From positions 186,001 through 250,000 of the forward strand of contig NZ_JBGJKZ010000001.1 of the NCBI RefSeq assembly GCF_041359055.1: a stretch of DNA of 64,000 nucleotides. The letters run 5' to 3'. This DNA is from Paenalcaligenes hominis_A (GTDB lineage Bacteria > Pseudomonadota > Gammaproteobacteria > Burkholderiales > Burkholderiaceae_B). The notes below the pieces were generated by a model. The model was not told where the DNA came from. It saw only the letters and a program-made list of their open reading frames with translations, and made no database searches. Positions 44,265 through 53,412 of the stretch are shown piece by piece; positions within the stretch are counted from its first letter, which is position 1, and every line of letters begins with the position of its first letter. Both the position numbers and the translations under genes were made by a program.

Positions 44265-45074
44265 TTAGGTAACCGATCGGTAGTGATCAGCCAAGCGGCT
44301 TAGGGCATGCGTTAAACACGCTTTAATAACTGGGGCAAGCTGAGCAGCACGAGCCGTATCATAGGCATAAGGCGGGGTCTCGTCCATATAGTTGAGTTGA
44401 GTCAACTCTAGCTGTACCGCATGCACGTTTTGATCAGGCTGACCATAATGACGAGTGATGTAGCCGCCTTTAAAACGACCGTTGGCTACGGCATTGTAGG
44501 GGCCTTTGCCTGCTAGTTGAGCGAGCTCTTCAGCCAAGCCGGGCAAAGCGCTGTGATCATTAGCGGTTCCAAAATTAAAATCAGGCAGGCGGCCCTCGAA
44601 TAGACGAGGAATATAAGCCCGAATTGAGTGAGCCTCCCACAGCAACACATAGCCATGCTGGCGTTTAATCCGTGCGATTTCATCGTGTAAGGCCCGATGA
44701 TAGGGTTCCCAATAGGCTTGGCGTCGGCGCTCTTTTTCTGTGTCGTTAGGCAGGTGATCCTCTAGGTAAAGCGCTTCTTCACTAAAGGTGTCAACGGGCA
44801 ATAGACCAGTGGTGTTTTGACCAGGATAGAGGTTCTGATCAGTAGGCGGGCGGTTTAAATCAATTACATACCGAGAATAAACAGGCTTTAAAACGGAGGC
44901 ATTTAATTCCTCTGCAAAACCATATAACTGGTCCAAATGCCAATCGGTATCGTCTAGGCGTTGTGCTACAGGGGTCATGGTTGCCAGTAGCTCATCTGGG
45001 ATATGGGTACCTAAATGAGGAATAGAAATTAACAAGGGGGAGTGGCCTTGGTGCAGTAAAGGAGCATGTTCCAT
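44265..45074 (-). CDS. hutG: N-formylglutamate deformylase
   Basis: 269 residues from ATG 45074; a longer frame would overlap hutF and is rejected. LLISIPHLGTHIPDELL is the family start, with TDWHLDQLYGFA, SRYVIDLNRPP and LLWEAHSIRAYIPRLFEGRLPDFNFGT carrying the metal and formate-binding residues. It hydrolyses N-formylglutamate to glutamate and formate, the last step of the HutF/HutG route. Last gene of hutDIFG. Confidence 0.93.
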   Translation of the reverse strand: MEHAPLLHQGHSPLLISIPHLGTHIPDELLATMTPVAQRLDDTDWHLDQLYGFAEELNASVLKPVYSRYVIDLNRPPTDQNLYPGQNTTGLLPVDTFSEEALYLEDHLPNDTEKERRRQAYWEPYHRALHDEIARIKRQHGYVLLWEAHSIRAYIPRLFEGRLPDFNFGTANDHSALPGLAEELAQLAGKGPYNAVANGRFKGGYITRHYGQPDQNVHAVQLELTQLNYMDETPPYAYDTARAAQLAPVIKACLTHALSRLADHYRSVT

Positions 45075-45085
45075 AGTCGTTAGCC

Positions 45086-46483
45086 TTAGTAGTTTTGCAG
45101 TAAATGACCTAAGCTGTTGCGGTAGTTGTGCCAAGCTTCGTCCTCGTGAGCATGGCGACCTTGTTGGATGACAGGGTGGCCTGCTACATACACATCCCGA
45201 ATGGCTTGGCTACCGGTGCGCTCATTAAATACCAGCGCAGCAAGCCATGTTTCAGGGGTGTGCTCTGCTAAAATCACATCGTCCGTATTTAGTACAAGAA
45301 AATCCGCTTGTTGTCCCACGTGCAAGCCTCGAATGGCTCGACCAGAAGCCTGAGCACCGCCGCTGATGCAGGCATCAAATAGATAATCAGCGACCGAAGG
45401 CTGCTGTTCGGAACAAAGCACATTGCGTTGCTGATGCCTTAACCGTTGACCGTATTCCAGCAAGCGCAACTCCGCGCGCCAGTCCACCGCAATGTGACTG
45501 TCAGAGCCCACACCAATGCGACCCTGAGCAGCCAAATACGCTTGAGCAGGGAAAATTCCGTCGCCAAGGTTGGCCTCAGTGGTTAAACATAAGCCTGCGA
45601 CGGCACCACTGGCGGCGCTACGGCGGGTTTCCGAGCTATCTAAATGAGTAGCGTGTACCAAACACCACCGCTGATTCACATCAAACTGGTTCAATAGCCA
45701 TTCCACAGGACGTTGCTGATGTTGTGCCACGCAGGCTTCGACCTCAGCCATTTGCTCGGCAATGTGAATATGAATTGGGCTGTTCGGGAAATGAGCATCC
45801 ATTAACTGCACCATTTGTTGCAAGCTTTCTGGCGACACAGCACGTAACGAGTGCGGTGCAACGCCATAGGCACGGTGTGCGTTCGCAGGAAGGTCTTTTT
45901 GCAGCTCAAGAAGAATGTCTAACAGTTGCTCAGGATGGTTTAAAAAACGTCGTTGATCGGCACGCGGCGTTTGGGCACCAAAACCACTGTATTGATACAG
46001 CACTGGCAACATAGTGATGCCAATGCCGCTTTGTTGAGCTGCTTGCAGTACCGCATGCGCTAAGGTGCTAGAGGAGGCGTATGGTGTGCCATCGCTTTGA
46101 TGGTGCACATAATGAAACTCACACACAGAGGTATAACCGGCTTTGAGCATTTGAATATAAAGCCATTTGGCAATGGCGGCGATGTGCTCGGGTTGCAGTT
46201 GTGCGGCAAAACGATACATAAGGTCGCGCCAACTCCAAAAACTGTCTTGGGCCTGACCGCGGTATTCCGTTAATCCTGCCATGGCGCTTTGAAATGCATG
46301 TGAGTGCAGATTAGGCATACCCGTAATGACTGGGCCTGCTAAATGAGGCAGGGTGGTGCGAGTCGGAGTATCGGGGTTGAGATTAACCTCTGTTAACGTG
46401 CCGTTGTGATCCCACGCTAAGAGCACATGGGGATGCCAATGGTGGTTAATTCGAGCCCAAGGAGCAATAACACGATGGCTCAT
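45086..46483 (-). CDS. hutF: Formimidoylglutamate deiminase
   Basis: 465 residues, amidohydrolase superfamily. Metal-binding PNLHSHAFQSAMAGLTE, then IHIHIAEQMAEVEAC, the substrate-site WCLVHATHLD and GVGSDSHIAVDWRAELRLLEYGQRL. It turns N-formimidoylglutamate into N-formylglutamate plus ammonia. Its start overlaps the hutI stop by four bases, and hutG starts 11 bases after it ends. Confidence 0.95.
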   Translation of the reverse strand: MSHRVIAPWARINHHWHPHVLLAWDHNGTLTEVNLNPDTPTRTTLPHLAGPVITGMPNLHSHAFQSAMAGLTEYRGQAQDSFWSWRDLMYRFAAQLQPEHIAAIAKWLYIQMLKAGYTSVCEFHYVHHQSDGTPYASSSTLAHAVLQAAQQSGIGITMLPVLYQYSGFGAQTPRADQRRFLNHPEQLLDILLELQKDLPANAHRAYGVAPHSLRAVSPESLQQMVQLMDAHFPNSPIHIHIAEQMAEVEACVAQHQQRPVEWLLNQFDVNQRWCLVHATHLDSSETRRSAASGAVAGLCLTTEANLGDGIFPAQAYLAAQGRIGVGSDSHIAVDWRAELRLLEYGQRLRHQQRNVLCSEQQPSVADYLFDACISGGAQASGRAIRGLHVGQQADFLVLNTDDVILAEHTPETWLAALVFNERTGSQAIRDVYVAGHPVIQQGRHAHEDEAWHNYRNSLGHLLQNY

Positions 46484-47703
46484 ACAGATCTCCGATCCAC
46501 GCTGATCGCACCGTGGCGCACCACCAGTGCACAGCGCTCTAAACCCATCCAGTACACCAGTTCAGCCAAATCATCGATATCCCATGCCACAAAATCGGCC
46601 TTGTGGCCTATTGCTAGTTGACCTGTTACGTCTGGATGACCCAGTGCACGGGCGGCGTGTTGGGTAACTCCAGCTAACACTTCGGGTACGGATAGTCTGA
46701 AAAGCGTACTGGCCATATTCATTGTTAACAGCAGTGAAGTGCAAGGTGAGGTGCCTGGGTTACTGTCGGTGGAAATCGCCATCGGCACCTGATGGCGACG
46801 TAGAAGCTCTATAGGTGGTAATTGGGTTTCACGTAAAAAGTAAAACGCCCCCGGTAAAAGTACGGCTACCGTGCCAGCTTGTTTCATGGCAAGAATGCCG
46901 GCCTCGTCTAAAAACTCTAAGTGATCGGTAGAGAGGGCTTGGTATTTAGAAGCCAATACCGAGCCCCCCATATTTGACAGTTGTTCGGCATGCATCTTCA
47001 CGGGCAAGCCTAGCGATTGTGCTGTTTTAAAAACTCGTTCTGATTGTGCTAGGTTGAAGGCGATGTGTTCACAAAATACATCTACGGCATCAATTAAACC
47101 TTCGGCCGCTAGCTGCGGCATCATGACATCACAAACTAGGTCTATGTATTCATTGGCACGTCCTGTGTACTCAGGCGGTAGGGCATGGGCACCTAAAAAG
47201 GTTGTGCTGATTGTTACAGGGCAGTTTTGAGCCAATCGACGAGCAACACGTAGCGCTTTGGCTTCACTTTCTAGATCTAAACCATAGCCTGATTTAATTT
47301 CAACCGCAGTAACGCCTTCGTGCATAAGAGCGTGTAAACGGCGTAAAGCTTGGTGGTAAAGGGCGTCTTCACTTAGACTGCGCGTGGCATTTACTGTAGA
47401 GACAATGCCACCGCCTTGTTGGGCGATTTCTGTGTAAGAGGCTCCCGCTAAACGTAGCGCAAACTCTCGGGCTCGATGCCCCCCAAACACCAAGTGCGTA
47501 TGGCAATCCACTAACCCAGGTGTGACCAAACGCCCTTGTAAGTCGTGGGTTTGGTGTGGAGTCTGATAGGACACTGGTAGTTGATCAAGCGGACCTAACC
47601 ATTGGATTTGGTCATCTTTGACCACTATGCAGGCTTGTGTGATGAGTTCATCCGGCTGCGCGGTTGGCGCTAGGGTGCAGTTTTTCCAAAGACTAACAGA
47701 CAT
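46480..47703 (-). CDS. hutI: Imidazolonepropionase
   Basis: 407 residues, amidohydrolase fold. VDCHTHLVFGGHRAREFALRLAGASY, VEIKSGYGLDLESEAKALRVARRL, VKMHAEQLSN and STDSNPGTSPCTSLLLTMNMA are all HutI signatures, with the zinc ligands in the first, third and fourth. It opens the imidazolone ring to give N-formimidoylglutamate. Overlaps hutF by four bases; 15 bases after hutD. Confidence 0.96.
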   Translation of the reverse strand: MSVSLWKNCTLAPTAQPDELITQACIVVKDDQIQWLGPLDQLPVSYQTPHQTHDLQGRLVTPGLVDCHTHLVFGGHRAREFALRLAGASYTEIAQQGGGIVSTVNATRSLSEDALYHQALRRLHALMHEGVTAVEIKSGYGLDLESEAKALRVARRLAQNCPVTISTTFLGAHALPPEYTGRANEYIDLVCDVMMPQLAAEGLIDAVDVFCEHIAFNLAQSERVFKTAQSLGLPVKMHAEQLSNMGGSVLASKYQALSTDHLEFLDEAGILAMKQAGTVAVLLPGAFYFLRETQLPPIELLRRHQVPMAISTDSNPGTSPCTSLLLTMNMASTLFRLSVPEVLAGVTQHAARALGHPDVTGQLAIGHKADFVAWDIDDLAELVYWMGLERCALVVRHGAISVDRRSV

Positions 47704-47718
47704 AACTGGCCTTTATGA

Positions 47719-48312
47719 CTAAAGAGGTTGTATATGGGCTACCACTAAAACACTGTTTGCATTTTGAGGTGCAGAATGCAAAGTAGGGGGCGTATGAGGT
47801 ACGGGTAGATAGAGGCTGTCGCCAGCTTTGAGCGCGACGTGTTGTTGGTTAATTTGCAAGGTGTGGGTTCCTTGAGCACTGTGAAAAACATAATGACCTG
47901 TGCGCAATTTTTCTTGATGAGGCTGGTGCCAACAGACCACCTCGCCTTGAGCTTCCGAGCGCCGTACCATTAGGTTGAAGTCAAAGGTTGGTCCAGTAGG
48001 CAATTCACAGTTAATTTGCTCCTCTCCTGCAAAAGCAAAAGGCTGAAACGGCATTAAAGTCTGGGTGCGCTTAGAGTTGCGCAGATGTAAAACCATGCTT
48101 TGCCCCTCAATCAACACAATATGGCGGTCAATGCCAGCAAATTGCGAAAAAGCGCCTGCTTGTTCGACTGCGGCAATACTGATGCGCCAACTGAAGTTCT
48201 CAAAATGACTCTGAGGCGGGTAGCTGAACACTTCTTTGGTACTACCGCCCCCATTTTTCCAAGGGGTGGCGCATAAGTCCGAGGCAGGAATGTAGTGCAA
48301 GGTAGTTTCCAT
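47719..48312 (-). CDS. hutD: HutD-family cupin
   Basis: 197 residues from ATG 48312 (a TTG seven codons earlier is possible; neither has a good ribosome site). TPWKNGGGSTKEVFSYP and FSWRISIAAVEQAGAFSQFAGIDRHIVLIEG are the family hallmarks. HutD is thought to tune the level of hut expression or intermediate in histidine metabolism; its biochemical role is unsettled. First gene of the minus-strand arm, with a HutC-type site just upstream. Confidence 0.92.
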   Translation of the reverse strand: METTLHYIPASDLCATPWKNGGGSTKEVFSYPPQSHFENFSWRISIAAVEQAGAFSQFAGIDRHIVLIEGQSMVLHLRNSKRTQTLMPFQPFAFAGEEQINCELPTGPTFDFNLMVRRSEAQGEVVCWHQPHQEKLRTGHYVFHSAQGTHTLQINQQHVALKAGDSLYLPVPHTPPTLHSAPQNANSVLVVAHIQPL

Positions 48313-48333
48313 AGCGCGTTGTTTGCTCTTCAA

Positions 48334-48343
48334 TGTATATACA
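48334..48343 (-). promoter_or_regulatory. HutC-type operator before hutD
   Basis: TGTATATACA, a perfect 10-bp palindrome that matches the TGTATAGACA element between hutC and hutU. It lies 22 bases upstream of the hutD ATG, where it could block transcription of hutDIFG. Confidence 0.65.
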
Positions 48344-48624
48344 AATAGGCTTGGTTCAATACTACCTCACAATTTCATTGTGTGGTTTATTGCGAGCCCT
48401 AGGGAAAATACGGAGATTATTGCGCAGGTGGCATTAGAAAAAATAGCTACCACGAGGGTGGTAGTAGTATGGTGACCCCCTTTGCTATTTTCACGGTGTA
48501 TATCATTTCACTCATTCAGTGTTTTAATTAAACAGAGAAGCGAAGCGTAGTAAGCACAGACTTTGCAGTATCTACTGAAAAATCTGCATAAAGTCACCAT
48601 TCACACAACAAGGCGAGAACGCAT

Positions 48625-49386
48625 ATGGGTTTAAGTTTAGAGTTTTTGGGTACCGGTGATTCGGCGCAAGTGCCTGTGTACAACTGTTTGTGTGTGGCTT
48701 GCAGACGGGCCCGCACGGACAGTCGATTTAGACGCAGACCATGCAGTGCTGTAGTGCGTATTGCGGGGCAGCAGTGGCTGATTGATGGGGGGCGTATGGA
48801 TTTGGCTGAGCTCTTTCCTGCCCCCATGCTGACTGGTATTCTACAAACGCATTATCATCCAGATCATGCTCAAGGGTTGCTGCATTTGCGTTGGGGCGTC
48901 AACATACGACTGCCTGTATGGGGGCCGGTGGATGAAGTGGGTTTTGCTGATTTATACAAGCATTCGGGTATTTTGGATTTTTCCCAACCCTGGCAGCCTT
49001 TTGAGTCGCGGCGTATCGCCCATGTCAGCGTTACAGCGGTCCCTTTGCAACATTCTAGGCCGTGTATGGGTTATGTGTTTGAAAGTGCTAAAGGGCGTGT
49101 GGCGTATTTAACCGATACAGTGGGTTTGGCGCCAGAAACGCAGGCGTGGTTAGCGCAGCGGCCATTACGTTATTGTATTGTGGATTGTACGCACCCGCCT
49201 CAAGCCACCCCACCCCGCAATCACAATGATGTGCCTTCGGCCCTAGCCATGTGTGCTGAGCTCGATATAGAGCAAGTGTATTTGACTCATATTTCTCATG
49301 AAATGGATCAGTGGCTAGAGACCCATGCCGACGAGCTACCGTCTCATGTGCAGGTAGCTCGCGACGGCATGTTTTTATTTTGTTAA
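48625..49386 (+). CDS. phnP: Phosphoribosyl 1,2-cyclic phosphate phosphodiesterase, PhnP-like
   Basis: 253 residues, metallo-beta-lactamase fold. The metal site is QTHYHPDHAQG, with Asp in YLTDTVG and His in LTHISHEMD. The N-terminal NCLCVACRRAR carries the extra structural zinc Cys cluster that distinguishes PhnP from other members. PhnP opens cyclic ribose phosphate in C-P lyase phosphonate breakdown, but no other phn gene is near. The last 12 bases overlap copA tail-to-tail. A start at 48625 follows AAGGCGAGAACGCAT; the ribosome site is moderate. Confidence 0.88.
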   Translation: MGLSLEFLGTGDSAQVPVYNCLCVACRRARTDSRFRRRPCSAVVRIAGQQWLIDGGRMDLAELFPAPMLTGILQTHYHPDHAQGLLHLRWGVNIRLPVWGPVDEVGFADLYKHSGILDFSQPWQPFESRRIAHVSVTAVPLQHSRPCMGYVFESAKGRVAYLTDTVGLAPETQAWLAQRPLRYCIVDCTHPPQATPPRNHNDVPSALAMCAELDIEQVYLTHISHEMDQWLETHADELPSHVQVARDGMFLFC

Positions 49387-51834
49387 GGTTGTATGGCGTA
49401 AACGCAGTGCGTTGCCCAATACAAATACGCTCGACAACGCCATGGCTGCCGCAGCAAAAATAGGTGACATTAACAGCCCAAAGCTGGGGTAGAGAGCACC
49501 CGCTGCAATGGGAATAAGTGCGGTGTTATAGGCGAAGGCCCAAAATAAGTTTTGTTTGATGTTTTGTAAGGTGCGTTGTGATAGTGCGATGGCTTTAGGT
49601 ACTCCCATCAAGTCGCCCGACATGAGCACGACTTCAGCAGCCTCCATGGCCACATCGGTGCCTGTGCCGATAGCGATGCCAACATCCGCATGGGCTAAGG
49701 CGGGCGCATCATTGATGCCATCACCCACAAACGCCAAGGTGCCATAACGTTGGCGTAAGGTTTCAATTGCTTGGACCTTACCCTCTGGCAAGACTTCTGC
49801 CATCACCTCGTCAATGCCAAGCTGCTGGGCAATAGCCTGTGCAGTATGGCGGTTATCGCCGGTGATCATAGCGACTTTTAGCCCCTGTTGGTGCAGCGCT
49901 TGGATGGCAGCAGGTGTGCTGTCTTTAATCGGATCGGCGACGGCTAAAATAGCGGCGAGCTGACCATCAACCGCCACGTACATGGGGGATTTGCCCTCAC
50001 GCCCTAGGCGCTCTGCCGTGGCCTCGAACGCAATCACATTTAGCCCTAATTGGTGCATGAGACGGTCTGCCCCAATCTCTAATTGACGCTGTGCTACGGT
50101 AGCACGTACCCCAAACCCTGTTAATGACTCAAAGTGCTCGACCGGCAATAGACTTAGCCCTTCCTGGGTTGCCGCGTCCACGATGGCGTTGGCAATGGGG
50201 TGTTCAGAGCGGGCTTCGATGGACGCTACCCAGCTTAAGACCTCTGCCCGTTCATAGCCCCGTTGTAGCTCGAAATCGGTTAGGACGGGGCGTCCAGCAG
50301 TTAGTGTTCCTGTTTTATCGACGGCGACAATACGCGCCTCTTGGAGACGTTGTAAGGCATCGCCTTTACGAAAGAGAATCCCCATTTCGGCACCACGCCC
50401 TGTGCCCACCATAATAGACGTGGGCGTAGCCAGACCCATCGCACACGGACAAGCTACAATTAACACAGCCACAGCATTAACTAGCGCAAAGGTTAATGAA
50501 GGGGTCGGCCCTAGCCACCACCAAAGGCCAAAGGTGATCAAAGCCAAGGTAATCACGGCGGGTACAAACCATAAGGTCACTTTGTTGACCAAGGTTTGAA
50601 TAGGCAATTTGGCGCTTTGAGCGTCTTCCACTAAGCGAATAATTTGGGCTAAAACGGTAGCACTGCCTACGGCCTGTGCGGTAAATTGGAACGAGCCAGT
50701 TTGGTTGACCGTGCCACCAATGAGCTCAGCGCCTTGGGTTTTCTCGACCGGAATCGGTTCACCAGAGATCATGGATTCATCCACATAACTATGGCCGTCG
50801 GTCAAAACGCCGTCTACCGGAATACGCTCACCAGGTCGTACCTCAATCACATCGCCTACGCGTACCTCTGCAATAGCTATTTCGTGACTTTGCCCATCGC
50901 GATATACCCGAGCGGTTTTGGCCTGAAGACCGGCTAAGCGTTGAATGGCCGCCGAGGTACGCCCTTTAGCACGCGCTTCTAAGTAGCGTCCTAGCAAAAT
51001 AAGGGTCACAATAACGGCCGCTGCCTCGTAGTACACATGCACAGTTTGCGCGGGCAGGAGCGCAGGCACAAAGGTGGCAATCACCGAGTAGCCGTAGGCT
51101 GCCAGTGTGCCCACTGCGACGAGTGAATTCATATCGGGGGTCAGGCGTTTGAGTGCTGGTAGGCCCAACTGATAAAAAGAGCGACCGGGATAAAACAACA
51201 CCACCGTGGTGAAAGCGAACTGCACATACCAATTTAGCTGTTGACCTAGATGTTGGTTGAGCCATGTATGGATGGCTGGAATAGCATGCGCCCCCATTTC
51301 AATGAAAAACACAGGCAAAGTAAACACAGCAGCAATCAACAAATGCCGCTTTAAGGTAAGGGCTTCTTGTTCTTTTTTATGTTGAGTCGCGTCGGTTGTG
51401 GTGTCCGTAATCGCCGTCGCGGGATAACCGGCTTTGTCTGCTGCGGCAATTAGGGCTTCAGCAGAGGCTACACCCTGAATCGTGGCCCGCTCAGTGGCTA
51501 GGTTCACATTCACCTCAAGCACTCCGGGCACCGCCGCTAAAGCCCGTTCCACCCGACCCACACACGAGGCACAGCTCATATCGGCAATAGCAAGCTCGAT
51601 ACGCTGTGGTTTGACTGGATAGCCAGCTGCTGTGACGGCGTCTATTAAGGCGGCGGTGGTGGTGTCAGGCGTGGTTTGCACCACCGCTTGTTCAGTGACT
51701 AGGTTTACGGTTACCTCATGAACACCGGCGACCCCACGTAACGCTTTGTCGACTCGACCTACACACGAAGCGCAGCTCATGCCTTCGATGGGTAATGTAT
51801 GGGAATGCAGGGTAGTGTGTGGGGTAGTAGACAT
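49375..51834 (-). CDS. copA: Copper-exporting P1B-type ATPase
   Basis: 819 residues from ATG 51834, with AGGA eight bases upstream. Two heavy-metal-binding domains come first: GMSCASC (about residue 19) and DMSCASC (about residue 87). The transport site CPC is in VACPCAMGLATP, the phosphorylated Asp in DKTGTLT, the A-domain motif in SGEPIPVEK, and the hinge GDGINDAPAL is near the end. It pumps Cu(I) out of the cytoplasm at the cost of ATP. The promoter has the layout of a CueR-controlled copA promoter. Confidence 0.96.
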   Translation of the reverse strand: MSTTPHTTLHSHTLPIEGMSCASCVGRVDKALRGVAGVHEVTVNLVTEQAVVQTTPDTTTAALIDAVTAAGYPVKPQRIELAIADMSCASCVGRVERALAAVPGVLEVNVNLATERATIQGVASAEALIAAADKAGYPATAITDTTTDATQHKKEQEALTLKRHLLIAAVFTLPVFFIEMGAHAIPAIHTWLNQHLGQQLNWYVQFAFTTVVLFYPGRSFYQLGLPALKRLTPDMNSLVAVGTLAAYGYSVIATFVPALLPAQTVHVYYEAAAVIVTLILLGRYLEARAKGRTSAAIQRLAGLQAKTARVYRDGQSHEIAIAEVRVGDVIEVRPGERIPVDGVLTDGHSYVDESMISGEPIPVEKTQGAELIGGTVNQTGSFQFTAQAVGSATVLAQIIRLVEDAQSAKLPIQTLVNKVTLWFVPAVITLALITFGLWWWLGPTPSLTFALVNAVAVLIVACPCAMGLATPTSIMVGTGRGAEMGILFRKGDALQRLQEARIVAVDKTGTLTAGRPVLTDFELQRGYERAEVLSWVASIEARSEHPIANAIVDAATQEGLSLLPVEHFESLTGFGVRATVAQRQLEIGADRLMHQLGLNVIAFEATAERLGREGKSPMYVAVDGQLAAILAVADPIKDSTPAAIQALHQQGLKVAMITGDNRHTAQAIAQQLGIDEVMAEVLPEGKVQAIETLRQRYGTLAFVGDGINDAPALAHADVGIAIGTGTDVAMEAAEVVLMSGDLMGVPKAIALSQRTLQNIKQNLFWAFAYNTALIPIAAGALYPSFGLLMSPIFAAAAMALSSVFVLGNALRLRHTTLTK

Positions 51835-51906
51835 AATCGGTTCCTGACAGACGCGGTCCATGGGCAAAGCGACGCTTTTTTAGACCAGTACAATAACTCT
51901 CTATAT

Positions 51907-51937
51907 AGGCTAAAGCTTAACCTAAGGTTAAGGTCAA
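51907..51937 (-). promoter_or_regulatory. CueR/MerR-type promoter of copA
   Basis: On the minus strand: -35 TTGACC (51932-51937), a 19-bp spacer holding the dyad CTTAACCTTAGGTTAAG, then -10 TAGCCT (51907-51912). The overlong 19-bp spacer with a palindrome is the hallmark of MerR-family activation and closely follows the E. coli copA promoter design. No cueR gene is in the window. Confidence 0.8.
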
Positions 51938-52019
51938 GCGTGAGCTTCAAAAGGGCGTGTTATTCTCCACAAACGTATGCTTAACTCGACCGCATTATTC
52001 GATAATAAAAACATCCCCT

Positions 52020-53069
52020 ATGACTGAAGATCTCCTTTTTAAATATGCTGTTGCCGTTATAGCAGCATTGTTGTGTTTGGCTGCGCTGGCTGTACTACGA
52101 CTGCGCTTGCATAAACGGCACCTAAGCATGACCAGAAAAATAACGCTGCATGCTTTGCAGACCACTTTTTTGGTGTTGCTTATCTTATCGGGCCGCAAGC
52201 TGGTTCAAGATGCAGTCAGTGATTACCACCTTCATCAAAGTCTATTGAACCCTATTAATTGGGCCACGTTAATCCTGATCGCTACTGCCGTATTGCGCTT
52301 AGCTTTCTTACTTATTAATTTGATGGAAAAAAATCAAATTAGCAAAGGCAATGATCCCACCACCGCTCGATTGATTTCTCGAATTCTAAAAATCATTCTG
52401 TTTTTTATTATGGCTTTAAGCTTGGGCGAGCATTTTGGGCTTAGTTTATCGGGCCTGATGGCGTTCGGAGGCATTGGTGGTATTGCATTAGGTTTGGCCA
52501 GTAAAGATGTGCTCAGCAACTTCTTTTCGGGGGTAATGCTGTTTTATGATCGACAGTTTAATATTGGCGATTGGATCAGCTCGCCGGATCGAGAAATCGA
52601 GGGCACGGTACAGGAAATTGGTTGGCGTATTACGAAAATCCAAACCTTTGATCAGCGCCCTTTGTATGTTCCTAATTCCTTATTTTCCTCGATCAGTGTA
52701 CAAAATCCGGGGCGTATGACGAATCGACGCATTACGGCTACGATCGGTTTGCGTTATGACGATGCTGATAAAATCGAGGCCATTGTGCAAGCGATACGTA
52801 CCATGTTAGCGCAAAACGATCAGCTTGATCATACTCAAACCACATTGGTTTATTTCAATGCCTTTGCGGATTCCTCGTTAAATATCATGGTGTACTGCTT
52901 TACTAAAACCACAGAATGGGCTGAGTGGCTTGAGGTACAGCAAGAGGTGTATTTAAAAATTATTGCCCTCGTTCATCAACATGGGGCTGACTTTGCTTTC
53001 CCCACACAAACCTTGTATACCGTTGCACCGCCCTCTGCGGATCCCATGACAGCCCACTCAGCCCCGTGA
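52020..53069 (+). CDS. MscS-family mechanosensitive channel
   Basis: 349 residues from ATG 52020; a GTG at 51957 would give 21 more residues that do not look native. Three or four membrane segments, then the pore-lining helix GGIGGIALGLASKDVLSNFFSG and the beta domain DRQFNIGDWI...EGTVQEIGWRITKIQTFDQRPLYVPNSLFSSISVQN. It opens under membrane tension to release solutes on osmotic downshock. Single gene. Confidence 0.9.
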   Translation: MTEDLLFKYAVAVIAALLCLAALAVLRLRLHKRHLSMTRKITLHALQTTFLVLLILSGRKLVQDAVSDYHLHQSLLNPINWATLILIATAVLRLAFLLINLMEKNQISKGNDPTTARLISRILKIILFFIMALSLGEHFGLSLSGLMAFGGIGGIALGLASKDVLSNFFSGVMLFYDRQFNIGDWISSPDREIEGTVQEIGWRITKIQTFDQRPLYVPNSLFSSISVQNPGRMTNRRITATIGLRYDDADKIEAIVQAIRTMLAQNDQLDHTQTTLVYFNAFADSSLNIMVYCFTKTTEWAEWLEVQQEVYLKIIALVHQHGADFAFPTQTLYTVAPPSADPMTAHSAP

Positions 53070-53153
53070 AATAAATCGAGGCGTATGCTTACAGACGTTA
53101 AAGACTACATCTGGTTAAGCTATTAGGGTCACTGTCTGAAAAGGAGAGATCGT

Positions 53154-53372
53154 ATGCGAAATAAATACTGGATTGGCTTAGTTTGTACAGGCGCTTTAGT
53201 TCTAGCGGGTTGTTCCACCCCAACAGAAATTACCACTACAGATGGCCGTACGGTGGTCGCCCCTGACAAACCCAAGGTCAATAGCAAGGACGACTTTATT
53301 CGCTATAAAAAAGACGGCAAAGAAGTCCACATTAATAAAAACGAAGTACAAAAAATGGAAGAAGTAAAATAG
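53154..53372 (+). CDS. YgdI/YgdR-like small lipoprotein
   Basis: 72 residues. The lipobox LAGC puts the acylated Cys at about residue 20. The short SH3-like domain, ITTTDGRTVVAPDKPKV, is the DUF903 (YgdI/YgdR) pattern. AAGGAGAG precedes the ATG. Probably outer-membrane anchored; function unknown. Confidence 0.85.
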   Translation: MRNKYWIGLVCTGALVLAGCSTPTEITTTDGRTVVAPDKPKVNSKDDFIRYKKDGKEVHINKNEVQKMEEVK

Positions 53373-53377
53373 TAAAA

Positions 53378-53403
53378 AGGCCACGCACGATGGTGTGTGG
53401 CCT
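53378..53403 (-). terminator. Rho-independent terminator after cysI
   Basis: AGGCCACGCAC (53378-53388) pairs with GTGTGTGGCCT (53393-53403), one G-U pair, 4-base loop. On the minus strand five T follow. It ends the cys operon only ten bases past cysI and lies six bases beyond the convergent lipoprotein stop. Confidence 0.85.
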
Positions 53404-53412
53404 GTAGCTGAG

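Noticed and set aside
48345..48624. Hairpin CTACCAC/GTGGTAG near 48447-48464 as a relative of the 31980 hairpin
   Set aside because: The shared short words are too few and in different order; I judged the likeness to be chance.
48625..49386. Part of a phosphonate (C-P lyase) operon
   Set aside because: Only a PhnP-like gene is present; the flanking genes are hut and copper export.
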